From positions 744,001-808,000 of the forward strand of contig OZ244932.1 of assembly GCA_965222205.1 (NCBI GenBank): a stretch of 64,000 nt of DNA, written 5' to 3'. Each line of letters starts with the position of its first letter. Position 1 is the stretch's first letter. Under the pieces are notes generated by a model. The model ran no database searches. It had not been told where the DNA came from and saw nothing but the letters and a program-made list of their open reading frames with translations. This DNA comes from RHLJ01 sp965222205 (GTDB taxonomy: Bacteria > Bacteroidota > Rhodothermia > Balneolales > Balneolaceae). Both the position numbers and the translations under genes were made by a program. This document shows positions 54,392-63,358 of the stretch, in pieces.

Positions 54392-55573
54392 TCAGTCTTC
54401 GTTTATTGGTGAATCTTCGGAATTTGATATTTCATCAATAGTAGTTTCGTAGAGTGCAGGATCCCAAATCAGGCGCTGCTGGTAGTCTTCCTGCATGTGG
54501 TTCGCAGAAAGATGGAGCCAGAATGCCACCGGCAGTTTATCAAAAAAAACAGCCTGAGCTGAAGTTTGTCCATCATAGATACGCGTTCCGAAATCAATCC
54601 CACTAAGAATTCCCATCCGGTTATCGTACAAAGCACCATAATTACTGAAGCTTCGCTTGATGGCTTCTCCTTCAAAAACCCAACCCATCTTTTCTTTTAC
54701 TTGTTGCGATATTTCCGGAGACAGAAGATCATTTTGGTAGAGCCGAGCCATCAAATCCGCCATTTCTCTGGCAGTTGTATGAGGGAAATGTTCCAGAGCA
54801 TCGCGTTCTTCGATAAAACTTAGACTAAGACGTACGTCATCGAACAGCTCTTTAGTATCAGAAACAAATTGGTCATCCCGAAACATTTGTTCAGCTAATG
54901 CAATTACATTTGCTTCAGAAATATAATTTGAAGTATCACTCACATCAGGGTGAATGGATAAATATAAACCAGTAAATGGGAGGGGAGTATCTGTGGATTG
55001 AAGGTTTAAAGAGTCCATCAAAGCCTGGATATTTTGCCCCCCAAGTTTAAACCAAAGATAATCGGAGATAGCGAGATCATTCGTTTCTGCCATTACCGAA
55101 ACCAGGTTGTCTAACGTAATGAGCTTCTCATCTTCCACTCCCAGAATTTCAACGGACTTCTTGTGAGATTCTTCGCTGATGTCCGGCAATGAAAAGCGTT
55201 CGATTTGATTGAAATCTGAAATTTTTTCGTCTGGATTGAGCATGCCTTCCTCAACCTGACGTTCGTACTCCAGGATTAAGAAGAAATTAGAAAGCGTACC
55301 CTGAGTTCTGGGTACATTCGCCTGATAGAAAATGCCTGAATCCGGTTCATTCACATTAAATGAAACCACAGACATGTATTCTGGGTGATTACCAATAAAT
55401 TCAGTTAAAGCCTTTAACGAGTACGTGCTTTCAATGTATTCATAGCCATCCCGCATGCCATCATTATTGGAATACAGCGTTTTAAAAGCAGAGAAATTCG
55501 GGATGATGACTAAGGCATAAGTCGCCGAAGCTATGACCACAAATACCGCAAGAAATAAGAGTGCTCTCTTCAA
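54392..55573 (-). CDS. Beta-lactamase-fold (serine hydrolase-like) protein with degenerate active site
   Basis: 393 residues. N-terminal membrane anchor (about 4-24). The body follows the class A beta-lactamase plan (PF13354-like): the SxxK position is SNFF in TQGTLSNFFLIL with no Lys, the SDN position reads ETN in VMAETNDLAISDYL, and no KTG triad is clear near LSGIDFGTRIYDG. Residues needed for acyl-enzyme chemistry are thus missing or moved; a binding or structural role is likely. 62 bases upstream of the DUF3592-like gene, same strand. Confidence 0.7.
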   Translation of the reverse strand: MKRALLFLAVFVVIASATYALVIIPNFSAFKTLYSNNDGMRDGYEYIESTYSLKALTEFIGNHPEYMSVVSFNVNEPDSGIFYQANVPRTQGTLSNFFLILEYERQVEEGMLNPDEKISDFNQIERFSLPDISEESHKKSVEILGVEDEKLITLDNLVSVMAETNDLAISDYLWFKLGGQNIQALMDSLNLQSTDTPLPFTGLYLSIHPDVSDTSNYISEANVIALAEQMFRDDQFVSDTKELFDDVRLSLSFIEERDALEHFPHTTAREMADLMARLYQNDLLSPEISQQVKEKMGWVFEGEAIKRSFSNYGALYDNRMGILSGIDFGTRIYDGQTSAQAVFFDKLPVAFWLHLSANHMQEDYQQRLIWDPALYETTIDEISNSEDSPINED

Positions 55574-55667
55574 GGAATGATTCAGTTTTGTTCAAAATTT
55601 TTGATCTGTAAAAGATACGAAGATCAAACAACCATTGTCAGGATTTGGTTCAGGAGATTTTTTGTAA

Positions 55668-56019
55668 AACCCTTTCAGGGTTAGATAATCGAACCTGTTT
55701 GCTGACAGGAAGGTTACCTGAGGGAACTTATATCCACTCCTCAACTCCAGCGGAGTTGAATATGCTTGGCCCCGGGATTAATCCCGGGGTAAAAACAGAC
55801 CCCATCCCAATAACCCGAGCCTATGGTTTCCTTGAGTTCCAACATCTAATCGAGGGTTGTTCAATACAGATGTTAACGTCTCCTTTCCGGGAGATTTGAG
55901 CAAAACCCTCGATGAGATACATACCATTGACAAATATAAAGCCTCGGGTTTGATTTCTTTTGTTATTCTAACCCCCGCGATAAATCACGGGGCTATTTAT
56001 ATCGAACCCCTTCAGGGGT
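55668..56019. repeat. Array of palindromic repeats in the 55574-56171 spacer
   Basis: The 600-base spacer holds no credible gene. Palindromes in order: AACCCT-TTC-AGGGTT (55668-55682), TCAACTCC-AGC-GGAGTTGA (55741-55759), the perfect 20-mer CCCCGGGATTAATCCCGGGG (55770-55789), ATCGAGGGTT/AACCCTCGAT (55849-55858 and 55904-55913), CCCCG/CGGGG (55973-55992) and ACCCCT-TC-AGGGGT (56006-56019). Frames that read through it translate the repeats. Confidence 0.75.
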
Positions 56020-56171
56020 ATGTACTCAAACCTGCCTACAGACAGTTTAGGGTTGTAGATGACAACTTATTAGTCAATCCGATAAGATCTGTATCTTAAT
56101 GTTTCGGGGCATGAACAACTTCTATCTATTACAGATCAAAAATTTTGAATCAATACATCACCAGAATAATT

Positions 56172-57404
56172 TCAAACCACACTCATAATTAAAGCACAGA
56201 GCCACGCTCCAAATGTTCCCACCCCATAACCTAGCACAGCAAGTAATACCCCAACCGGAGCTAAGGCAGGAGAGAAGGCAGATGCCACAATAGGTGCGGA
56301 TGCTGCGCCGCCTACATTTGCCTGACTCCCTACAGCAGTAAAAAAGAAAGGGGCTTTAATTAATTTTCCAACGAGTAGTAATAAAATTACATGGATGATA
56401 ATCCACACAAAACCGATAACAAAGAAGCCCGGTACATCAGTGAAAGCACCAAGATCCATTTTCATACCAATGGTCATCACCAGAATATAAAGGAATAAAC
56501 TCCCCATTTTTGATGCCCCAGCCCCTTCAAGATAGCGTAGCTTTGTGAATGACAGAGCAAATCCACCAAGCGTTGCAACTACAATAATCCAGAAGAACGA
56601 TGAGTTTAAGCTAAGTCTACTCATGGTTACGGAATTTTCCTCGACCCATGGAGCAATCCAGTCTCCAACCATATGTCCAACAGCGGTAACTACAAAAGCG
56701 ACTGCACCTATTTTCACCAGATCTACCAATGTCGGTACTTTGGCAATACTTGCCTGATAATCAGAGATACTTTTTTTGAGTTTTTCAATTGCTGAAGAAT
56801 CAGCTTTAAACCATTTATCCACTTTATCGCTAATCCCAGCACCGTATAGGATAAAGCCCATCCAGATATTGGCAACAATAATATCAACCGTAATCATAGC
56901 GCTGAATAACGTGTCGCTTGGTTCAAATACCTCGTACATGGCAGTTTGATTTGCTCCGCCACCTATCCAGCTTCCAGCTACTGTTGCCAGACCTCTCCAT
57001 ACTTCCTCTGATCCGGCCCCCGAGACAATCTCAGGGTTGATAGTTCCAACAATCAACAAAGCTAATGGCCCGCCGATTATAATTCCAACCGTACCGGTAA
57101 AGAACATAGCTACCGCTTTCCAGCCGAGCCCCATAATGGCTTTAAGGTCAATACTCAGGGTTAACAAAACTAAACTTGCGGGAAGAAGAAATCGCGAAGC
57201 CACATAGTAGAGATTTGATTCATCCGGAGAAATAACACCGAGTGTAGTAAATATTGAAGGGACAAAATAACAGAGAAGAAGAGAAGGTATAATGCGATAG
57301 AACTTCTTCAAGCCTGGTTTCTTACTATGAGAAGTGACAAAGATAACAGCCAAAATGGCCATTAGAAGTCCAAATACAACAGCGTCGTTAGTTATTAAAG
57401 GCAT
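56172..57404 (-). CDS. DUF819 family integral membrane protein (putative permease)
   Basis: 410 residues with about ten to eleven membrane helices and few charges. DUF819 hallmarks: GSWIGGGANQTAMYEVF (about 143-159) and the late SQANVGGAASAPIVASAF repeat of the same Gly/Asn-rich motif, as in inverted-repeat transporters. Substrate unknown. Monocistronic; its downstream side is the palindrome array. Confidence 0.85.
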   Translation of the reverse strand: MPLITNDAVVFGLLMAILAVIFVTSHSKKPGLKKFYRIIPSLLLCYFVPSIFTTLGVISPDESNLYYVASRFLLPASLVLLTLSIDLKAIMGLGWKAVAMFFTGTVGIIIGGPLALLIVGTINPEIVSGAGSEEVWRGLATVAGSWIGGGANQTAMYEVFEPSDTLFSAMITVDIIVANIWMGFILYGAGISDKVDKWFKADSSAIEKLKKSISDYQASIAKVPTLVDLVKIGAVAFVVTAVGHMVGDWIAPWVEENSVTMSRLSLNSSFFWIIVVATLGGFALSFTKLRYLEGAGASKMGSLFLYILVMTIGMKMDLGAFTDVPGFFVIGFVWIIIHVILLLLVGKLIKAPFFFTAVGSQANVGGAASAPIVASAFSPALAPVGVLLAVLGYGVGTFGAWLCALIMSVV

Positions 57405-57444
57405 TAGTTAGGCGTTGGTTCAGAATTCCCTAAGGATAGGGACT

Positions 57445-57484
57445 GAGGCACAAAGGCACAAAGCAAAAAACTCTGTGCCTTTGT
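57445..57484. repeat. Dispersed repeat with inverted copy
   Basis: GAGGCACAAAGGCACAAAGC (57445-57464) is identical to 60661-60680. ACAAAGGCACA (57450-57460) is repeated inverted as TGTGCCTTTGT (57474-57484), giving an 11-bp stem in the gap between the DUF819 and esterase genes. Confidence 0.7.
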
Positions 57485-57500
57485 ATCTATGTGACTCCAT

Positions 57501-58715
57501 TCAATTACCATAAAAATAAACTAAAATATCATCCATTTGAGCGGACCATGCTCCCCAGGAATGACCCTCGTTGACTTCCAGATATTCAAAAGAATAGTTT
57601 TTCTCCTCGAATATTGATCTCATTAGCCGGCTTTCTTCGGTATTGTCGCCGATGGTTCCGGTACTCATGAATAGCTTCGGCTGTTTTCCTTCAAAATCCC
57701 GAACAAGATCATAGATTTCCTCACGAAACCAGAACGCAGGAGCCTGAATAGCAGCAGCGCCGAAAATATCAGGTTCAGAAAAAGTGAAATACGTTGCATT
57801 TAATCCACCTAAGGAAGTCCCTAAAATAGCCCGATTATCTTGGTCTGCTTTTACTTTATAATTTTGTTCTATCTCAGGAATAAGTTCGTCCGTATAAAAA
57901 GCCAGATACTCTTCATTGTTACCAAACTCATCCATGCGACGATTCTCATCGGTGTTATCGGGATTTAATGGATCCACAAATACCACAATAACGGGCTCAA
58001 TTCTTTGAAGATGTATCAGGTTATCAAGAACAATGGTGGCAGCACCCAGTTGTTCGTCAGAATATTCCTGCCCATCAGTTACGTACAGTACGGGTAGATC
58101 CCGAAAGTTCTTATAACCTGCCGGTGTGTATACCCGATACTGAACTTCATAACCTAAATTATCGCTTTGAATAAGTTTGTAAGCCGACAGACTTCCTTTT
58201 TCGACTCCTTCAATAAGTTTAGTCAATGGTTCTTCTTTCCAATCCGGCATTCTGAGCTCCGAATTAGGTCCAAAACCACTCCACTGCTGATAAGGGTTAG
58301 CGGGATCAAGAATCCAGTTCTCATCATCAATAGTAATTTTATAATCGAGTCTGGAATCAGGAGGGAAGTTCATTTTTAAGAACCAGATATCGGTTCCCAC
58401 AATGTTGCTTCCCTGAATATCTACTCGATTATCCCCGCTCCAGCTGTTGAAGTCTCCATTCCAGCTTACAGACTCAGCTTCTCCACGATATAAGAAAAGT
58501 GCTGTGCTATCCTCTGTAAGAGGTATTAACTTGTTGATAGTTAGGGAGTCCCAAATAGCATCAATCCTGGTAGTTCGAAGTGATTCATCCGAGACTGAAG
58601 CTATTTCCTGAAATCGGTTTATCAGCTGATCGGTTTTCGAAGATGTAAGTTCATTCTTATTTGAAGAGCAGGATATCAATACAGCTGCTAAGATCAGAAG
58701 CGAGTAGTATTTCAT
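57501..58715 (-). CDS. Esterase-family (enterochelin esterase-like) lipoprotein
   Basis: 404 residues. Lipobox ending LISC (C16). An N-terminal E-set/CBM48-like domain (about 75-155, SVSWNGDFNSWSG) precedes an alpha/beta hydrolase: VLYVTDGQEY, nucleophile elbow GTSLGG, and the catalytic His in NEGHSWGAW. This is the Fes/Esterase D layout, cutting ester bonds in siderophores or sugar acyl esters; the substrate is not known. Confidence 0.82.
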   Translation of the reverse strand: MKYYSLLILAAVLISCSSNKNELTSSKTDQLINRFQEIASVSDESLRTTRIDAIWDSLTINKLIPLTEDSTALFLYRGEAESVSWNGDFNSWSGDNRVDIQGSNIVGTDIWFLKMNFPPDSRLDYKITIDDENWILDPANPYQQWSGFGPNSELRMPDWKEEPLTKLIEGVEKGSLSAYKLIQSDNLGYEVQYRVYTPAGYKNFRDLPVLYVTDGQEYSDEQLGAATIVLDNLIHLQRIEPVIVVFVDPLNPDNTDENRRMDEFGNNEEYLAFYTDELIPEIEQNYKVKADQDNRAILGTSLGGLNATYFTFSEPDIFGAAAIQAPAFWFREEIYDLVRDFEGKQPKLFMSTGTIGDNTEESRLMRSIFEEKNYSFEYLEVNEGHSWGAWSAQMDDILVYFYGN

Positions 58716-59085
58716 AAATTAGTTAATTTCTAAATTTGTCTTTTTAACAAGTATTCTAAGATATAGTTTCAAATTCTAAATAGTGCGAAGGCCTGAAGAA
58801 CTTCAAATGATCATTCTAAATTTGTCAGTTCTTTTATTTCCTGCGCATAATTTTTCTGTTGATTGAGTTTCTCCTGATCATAGTGATATTTTCTTCGGAA
58901 AGAATACTCTGATGATCTACAGAAAAAACATCATAGCCTTCCTGAGAATTAGTCTTATATCCATTATCTGAGATCTAAAAAAGATGAATCAGATCTAATC
59001 CAATTGGCCAAGAGTAGTAAAATTTGTCGAAAGATTTGATAACTTCATCATCTGAATAAATACAACTAGGTAACGATCATTAGAA
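58716..59085. other. 370-base noncoding spacer
   Basis: Between the esterase and dapB. It holds the second copy of the GCGAAGGCCTGAAGA repeat (58785-58799, then ACTTC). On the minus strand a short open stretch ending at about 58809 encodes YSFRRKYHYDQEKLNQQKN-like charged residues with no start codon, possibly the tail of a decayed gene. No tRNA, terminator or clear promoter seen; dapB expression signals must lie at its right end. Confidence 0.4.
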
Positions 59086-59760
59086 GTGAAAATCTCAGTA
59101 ATTGGAACAGGAAAAACCGGGAGTAAAGTAGTAGAGCTACTTGGCAAAAACCTGGCGTACGCCTTTGATGAAAGTAATCCCCCAACGCTCGAAAAACTCA
59201 AAGAATCGGATGCAGTAATTGTTTTTGTTCCGGGAGATGCTGTTACAGACATCCTGAATTTGTTGCTTCAATCGGGAACTCCTGCAGCATGGGGAAGTAC
59301 AGGGCTTTCATGGCCGGAAAACCTTGATGATCAGGTTAAAACTGCCAGAACTAAATGGGTGTTAGCTACTAATTTTAGTTTGGGAATGAACATCATCCGC
59401 CATTCGATTAGAAAGATTTCAAAAGGTTCTGATATCCTCGAAAACCCGGAATTTAAGATCCATGAGATTCATCATGTCCACAAAAAAGACGCTCCCAGCG
59501 GTACTGCTCTTTCTTGGAGGGAATGGTTGAATAAGAATGCAGAAATAACCTCATCACGAGAAGGGGATGTAAATGGAATTCACGAACTCACGCTCTCAAC
59601 AGAAATGGAAAGAATCAACCTGAAACATGAAGCTTTAGACAGGTCGATATTTGCAGAGGGAGCTATCTGGAGTGCGGAACAATTGGTGAATAACCTGACT
59701 TTGAGTAATGGAGTTCATACTTTCGGAGAGTTATTTGATCTTGTAATGAAGGAACCCTAA
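59086..59760 (+). CDS. dapB: 4-hydroxy-tetrahydrodipicolinate reductase DapB
   Basis: 224 residues from a GTG start. NAD(P)H-dependent reductase of the lysine/diaminopimelate pathway. N-terminal ISVIGTGKTGSKV dinucleotide motif and the catalytic HHVHKKDAPSGTAL (about 128-141) with Lys and the two His. About 40 residues shorter than the E. coli enzyme, mainly in the loop regions. First gene of dapB-dapA-dapD; 3 bases before dapA. Confidence 0.93.
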   Translation: MKISVIGTGKTGSKVVELLGKNLAYAFDESNPPTLEKLKESDAVIVFVPGDAVTDILNLLLQSGTPAAWGSTGLSWPENLDDQVKTARTKWVLATNFSLGMNIIRHSIRKISKGSDILENPEFKIHEIHHVHKKDAPSGTALSWREWLNKNAEITSSREGDVNGIHELTLSTEMERINLKHEALDRSIFAEGAIWSAEQLVNNLTLSNGVHTFGELFDLVMKEP

Positions 59761-59763
59761 CAA

Positions 59764-60654
59764 ATGGTAAAGCATCCACTTTGGACCGCAATAGTTACAC
59801 CGCTTAAAAAAGACGGAGGAGTAGATTACGACAGTTTCGAGTTTATTTTACGTAAACAGGAAGAAGCAGGAAACGGGGTTCTCGTACTCGGCAGTACCGG
59901 AGAAGGACTAAACCTTCTGGATGAGGAAAAACGGGAAATTGTGAAGTTTGTGAAGTTGCTGAATCTTGAAGTCCCTTTAATGGCAGGCTTAGGTGGCTTT
60001 CATATAAATGTGCAGATTGAGTTTATTAAATACTGCGATGAAGTTGGGGTGGATGCCTTTTTGATGGTGAACCCGATCTATGCGAAGCCAGGTAAGGAAG
60101 GTCAATTGGCTTGGTTTAGTGCATTATTGAAGGAAACCAAAACTCCCAGCATGATTTACAATGTGCCTTCGAGAACCGGAATACAGATGCATCCGGAAGT
60201 GCCCGCCACGCTTTCAAAGACGTTCCCAAATTATATGGGACTTAAAGAAGCCAGCGGAAGTATTGAGAGACTAAGAGAGTTCATTCAGTCAGCACCGAAG
60301 GCTCCTGTTTATTGTGGGGATGACAACCTTATAAAAGAATTTGTGGAAGAATGCGCAGTGGGATTGGTATCAGTAGCATCAAATGCCTGGCCTGATAAGA
60401 CGAACAAACAACTCGGCTTATTTTTGCAAGGAAAACCTGAGCTGGCTTTCAAGGACTGGGTAGCATGTGCCGATTTACTTTTTGATGCGCCTAGCCCAAT
60501 ACCCGTTAAAACTCTCATGCAGCATAAAGGCTGGCTAGCTAATGACCAGGTTAGGTTGCCCCTGTCTTCAAATGATCTGAAACCGGAGACGGAAGAAGCT
60601 CTCTTAGAAGCTGACAAGAAAATTAATGCCTGGTTCGCCTCTTTAGAGGTGTAA
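59764..60654 (+). CDS. dapA: 4-hydroxy-tetrahydrodipicolinate synthase DapA
   Basis: 296 residues. Condenses pyruvate with aspartate semialdehyde. TIM-barrel Schiff-base lysine in YMGLKEASGS (about 157-166), catalytic Tyr in MIYNVPSRTGIQ, and GSTGEGLNL for substrate. Second gene of the operon; a 20-base dispersed repeat (60661-60680) follows it. Confidence 0.95.
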   Translation: MVKHPLWTAIVTPLKKDGGVDYDSFEFILRKQEEAGNGVLVLGSTGEGLNLLDEEKREIVKFVKLLNLEVPLMAGLGGFHINVQIEFIKYCDEVGVDAFLMVNPIYAKPGKEGQLAWFSALLKETKTPSMIYNVPSRTGIQMHPEVPATLSKTFPNYMGLKEASGSIERLREFIQSAPKAPVYCGDDNLIKEFVEECAVGLVSVASNAWPDKTNKQLGLFLQGKPELAFKDWVACADLLFDAPSPIPVKTLMQHKGWLANDQVRLPLSSNDLKPETEEALLEADKKINAWFASLEV

Positions 60655-60660
60655 GGTATC

Positions 60661-60680
60661 GAGGCACAAAGGCACAAAGC
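60661..60680. repeat. Dispersed 20-mer, second copy
   Basis: GAGGCACAAAGGCACAAAGC, identical to 57445-57464. It lies in the dapA-dapD gap, 7 bases after the dapA stop. Downstream, GTGCCCTTGTCCCTTTG and CTTTGTCCCTTTG near the dapD start look like diverged inverted copies, so the gap is repeat-derived. Confidence 0.7.
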
Positions 60681-60754
60681 CTCAATTATAATATCAATTT
60701 AATATAGCAGAAGGACTTAGTGCCCTTGTCCCTTTGCTTCTTTGTCCCTTTGTT

Positions 60755-61504
60755 ATGACACATGAAGAAATTTTAGACCAACTCGAAGATGGTGAAGTCA
60801 GAGCTGCTAATCCTGCTGAAGACGGAGGTTGGGAAGTAAACACCGAAGTTAAGAAAGCAATTTTGGAAGCGTTCAAAAATGGAAAAAATACTTCCTATGA
60901 AGGCATTTACGAAGGTTTTGTTGATAAGCACAACATGCCTCCAAGATACTTCGAACCAGAAGATGAGGTTCGGTTAGTGCCTGGTGGCTCTTCGGTTCGG
61001 CGGGGAGCTTTTGTGGCACCCGGAGTAATTATCATGCCGCCCGCCTATGTGAATATTGGTGCTTATGTGGATTCCGGTTCAATGGTGGATAGTCACGCTC
61101 TGGTAGGTTCATGTGCCCAGATCGGGAAGAATGTACATTTATCGGCCGGAGTACAAATTGGAGGGGTCCTGGAGCCGGTAGGAATGAGTCCGGTTATTAT
61201 TGAAGATGATTGTTTTATCGGAGCCGGAGTGGTGATTGTAGAAGGGATTTTAGTCCGAAAAAGAGCGGTAATTGCTCCCGGTGTCACCTTATCTAAATCC
61301 ATACCGGTATATGATGCTGTGAAAGAAGAAATCCGTGAACGAGGAACAGAAATCCCTGAAGGAGCCGTGGTAATTCCCGGAACACGCCCAATGAAAGGCG
61401 AATGGGCTCAGAAAGAAGGACTCAGTATGGCTTGCCCGATTATTGTGAAGTACCGGGATGAGGGGAGTAATGCTTCTCTGGAACTGGAAGATACTTTACG
61501 CTAG
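60755..61504 (+). CDS. dapD: Tetrahydrodipicolinate N-succinyltransferase DapD
   Basis: 249 residues from the ATG at 60755; a longer frame from TTG 60734 would read through repeat sequence and is rejected. Left-handed beta-helix of hexapeptide repeats (about 80-190, e.g. VNIGAYVDSGSMVDSHALVG) after an N-terminal helical domain. Adds a succinyl group in the diaminopimelate pathway. Third gene of dapBAD, separated from dapA by about 100 bases that carry the dispersed repeat. Confidence 0.94.
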   Translation: MTHEEILDQLEDGEVRAANPAEDGGWEVNTEVKKAILEAFKNGKNTSYEGIYEGFVDKHNMPPRYFEPEDEVRLVPGGSSVRRGAFVAPGVIIMPPAYVNIGAYVDSGSMVDSHALVGSCAQIGKNVHLSAGVQIGGVLEPVGMSPVIIEDDCFIGAGVVIVEGILVRKRAVIAPGVTLSKSIPVYDAVKEEIRERGTEIPEGAVVIPGTRPMKGEWAQKEGLSMACPIIVKYRDEGSNASLELEDTLR

Positions 61505-61583
61505 AAAAACCGCAGTGGTTCTGAGTTTTAAGTAAAATTAGCAAGTACTAGTAAAGCAGTAATTAAAAGCATTATGTTATGGC

Positions 61584-62021
61584 TCATTCAATATTAACTA
61601 CTTTTCCAATCAGGGTTATTTCAACAGGTGCATTAGAAGGTAAGGATGAAACTCCAATAGCAGCTCGACTTCCAATACAATTTGAGCCAAGTTTTTCTAT
61701 TAAAAAATCGGATGCGAAATCAGCGATTTTGGCATGAGCAGTGAAATTCTCCTCAGCATTCAGAAAGACATCCAGTTTAAGTATTAAGGATATTCTTTCG
61801 TTTTTATTTAAACAGGATTGTGCAGCAGTTAAGGCATTTGATGTGGCTAAATGTACCGCATCTTTATAGGATTCTATTAGATCTCTGGTCTTTATTTTTC
61901 CAGAATAAAGAAGTTTACCAGCTTTGCGTGGCGTCATGCCCGATGTATAGATGAAGTCTAAATGCCGAACAGCAGGAAGATATTTTCCTTGAGGAACAGG
62001 TTGTTCTTCTGAAGTATTCAT
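61584..62021 (-). CDS. RidA/YjgF family protein
   Basis: 145 residues. Rid fold with the late RAAIGVSSLPSNAPVEITL segment that holds the catalytic Arg (about 119). RidA hydrolyses reactive enamine/imine intermediates, usually from PLP enzymes. The N-terminal extension (EEQPVPQGKYLPAV) marks a variant subgroup. Its start overlaps the aminotransferase stop by 4 bp, so it likely detoxifies that enzyme's product. Confidence 0.85.
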   Translation of the reverse strand: MNTSEEQPVPQGKYLPAVRHLDFIYTSGMTPRKAGKLLYSGKIKTRDLIESYKDAVHLATSNALTAAQSCLNKNERISLILKLDVFLNAEENFTAHAKIADFASDFLIEKLGSNCIGSRAAIGVSSLPSNAPVEITLIGKVVNIE

Positions 62022-63229
62022 TTTCTGTATATCTCTATCATTTTTACGATTCGTTTTGTTGCCGAAATAGCTGCTTCAAAATCCTGAGAAAAATTAAGTC
62101 TGATACTGTCATCACATTCAGGAGCAAACTCAGTCCCGGGGGTAACAATTACTTTTGCCTGATACCTTAGCAAATGTACAAATGTATGGATGTCAACTTT
62201 CAATGGGGGAAGTTTTGGAAAAAGATAACTTCCCGCCTTAGGAGTTGCAGTTTCTATGTTAGCAGCCCTAAACACTTTTAATATTTCATCTCTTATAACT
62301 TCATGTTGCCGAATCCGGTCTTCCATCCAGCCAGAAGGCTCCCGAAACCAGGTATTAAGAACTGCTTGATTATAACCAGCAGCGCGAAGTGAAACGATTG
62401 CCTGAAGACGTTCCATTCTGTCAATTAATTCAGAGTTACCAAAAGCCACTCCAAGACGAAAACCACTCAAAGATTCGGTTTTTGATGGTCCCATTATTGT
62501 AATAAGTTTCTCGGGCTTTACTTTTCGAGAACGAAGATGAGTGTATATCTCATCATTATAAAGCATCCTTGAATAAAGTTGATCTACAATTATAGTTACA
62601 TCATGAGCAGCTGCCAGAGCTGAAATTTTTGTTATTTCGCTTTCTGAGAATACATAACCAGTAGGGTTGTTGGGATTGGAAAACACAAACACTTCTGTGT
62701 CACTTTTAAAAGCATTCTCAAGCCTGCTCAGGTCTAAACCACTTTCAGATGGTTTACCCAAATAATTAAGAGGAATTGGTATAATTTCTCCCCCAAAAAA
62801 AGTGACAAGCTTACGGTTAGCAAAATAATCAGGTTCAACCACAGCAACTTTGGTTCCCGTAGTAACTGTTGCACCAAGTGCTAAAAACAATGCTCCTTGA
62901 GTTCCCGGTGTAATGATTAGTTCTTTGTCTGCAAGGATTGGGGTTCCTGTAAATTCAGCAAGTTGTTTTGCAAGGCTTTTTCGGATTTCATACGCCCCTC
63001 GATACTCTGTGTACGCTTGTTGACCTCCTTTATAAAAGCCCTTTTTCCATACGTTATCAGAATCAGGTGTAGGCGGGAAGGCATCTACATCCCCGTGAGA
63101 GAAATCAACGGGAGTTCCATCCAGCATTTCTCCTTTCTTTATAGTTTTAATATCTACAAAATCTTGCCGGACTTCCTGACCTGGAGCATTGTCTGCTTTG
63201 AGAGCTTCAAATTTTTCGTTTAGTTTCAT
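62018..63229 (-). CDS. Class I/II aminotransferase
   Basis: 403 residues from the ATG at 63229; a start at 63283 would add 18 residues, but a TATTTTTG box (63257-63264, minus strand) lies inside that extension and fits a -7 promoter element just upstream of 63229. PLP lysine in GPSKTESLSGFRLG, substrate Arg region, NNPTGY and IVDQLYSRM. Amino acid specificity unknown. Coupled to the Rid gene and divergent from an Lrp/AsnC regulator, so amino-acid-controlled catabolism is the likely setting. Confidence 0.88.
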   Translation of the reverse strand: MKLNEKFEALKADNAPGQEVRQDFVDIKTIKKGEMLDGTPVDFSHGDVDAFPPTPDSDNVWKKGFYKGGQQAYTEYRGAYEIRKSLAKQLAEFTGTPILADKELIITPGTQGALFLALGATVTTGTKVAVVEPDYFANRKLVTFFGGEIIPIPLNYLGKPSESGLDLSRLENAFKSDTEVFVFSNPNNPTGYVFSESEITKISALAAAHDVTIIVDQLYSRMLYNDEIYTHLRSRKVKPEKLITIMGPSKTESLSGFRLGVAFGNSELIDRMERLQAIVSLRAAGYNQAVLNTWFREPSGWMEDRIRQHEVIRDEILKVFRAANIETATPKAGSYLFPKLPPLKVDIHTFVHLLRYQAKVIVTPGTEFAPECDDSIRLNFSQDFEAAISATKRIVKMIEIYRK

Positions 63230-63342
63230 GATTAATTGATTTCGAAAGTGTTTACTCAAAAATAAATTATCCGAAACAGACATTGAAATCGATTAATTGT
63301 TTTTGGGTAGAAAAAACCATTGATTCGGGGTGCTTTTATTAA

Positions 63343-63356
63343 AATAAATATTTATT
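63343..63356. promoter_or_regulatory. AT-rich perfect palindrome before the Lrp/AsnC gene
   Basis: AATAAATATTTATT, ending 2 bases before the ATG at 63359. Lrp/AsnC proteins often bind AT-rich palindromes at their own promoter, so this may be the autoregulatory operator; chance is possible in AT-rich DNA. Confidence 0.35.
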
Positions 63357-63358
63357 CG

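Noticed and set aside
55645..56099. Two overlapping 80-85 codon ORFs in the palindrome array
   Set aside because: Their codons are made of the palindromic repeats themselves; no ribosome site, no domain, and overlapping frames are open by chance.
60734..60754. TTG start giving a longer DapD
   Set aside because: The seven extra codons read through repeat-like sequence; ATG 60755 gives the usual family N-terminus.
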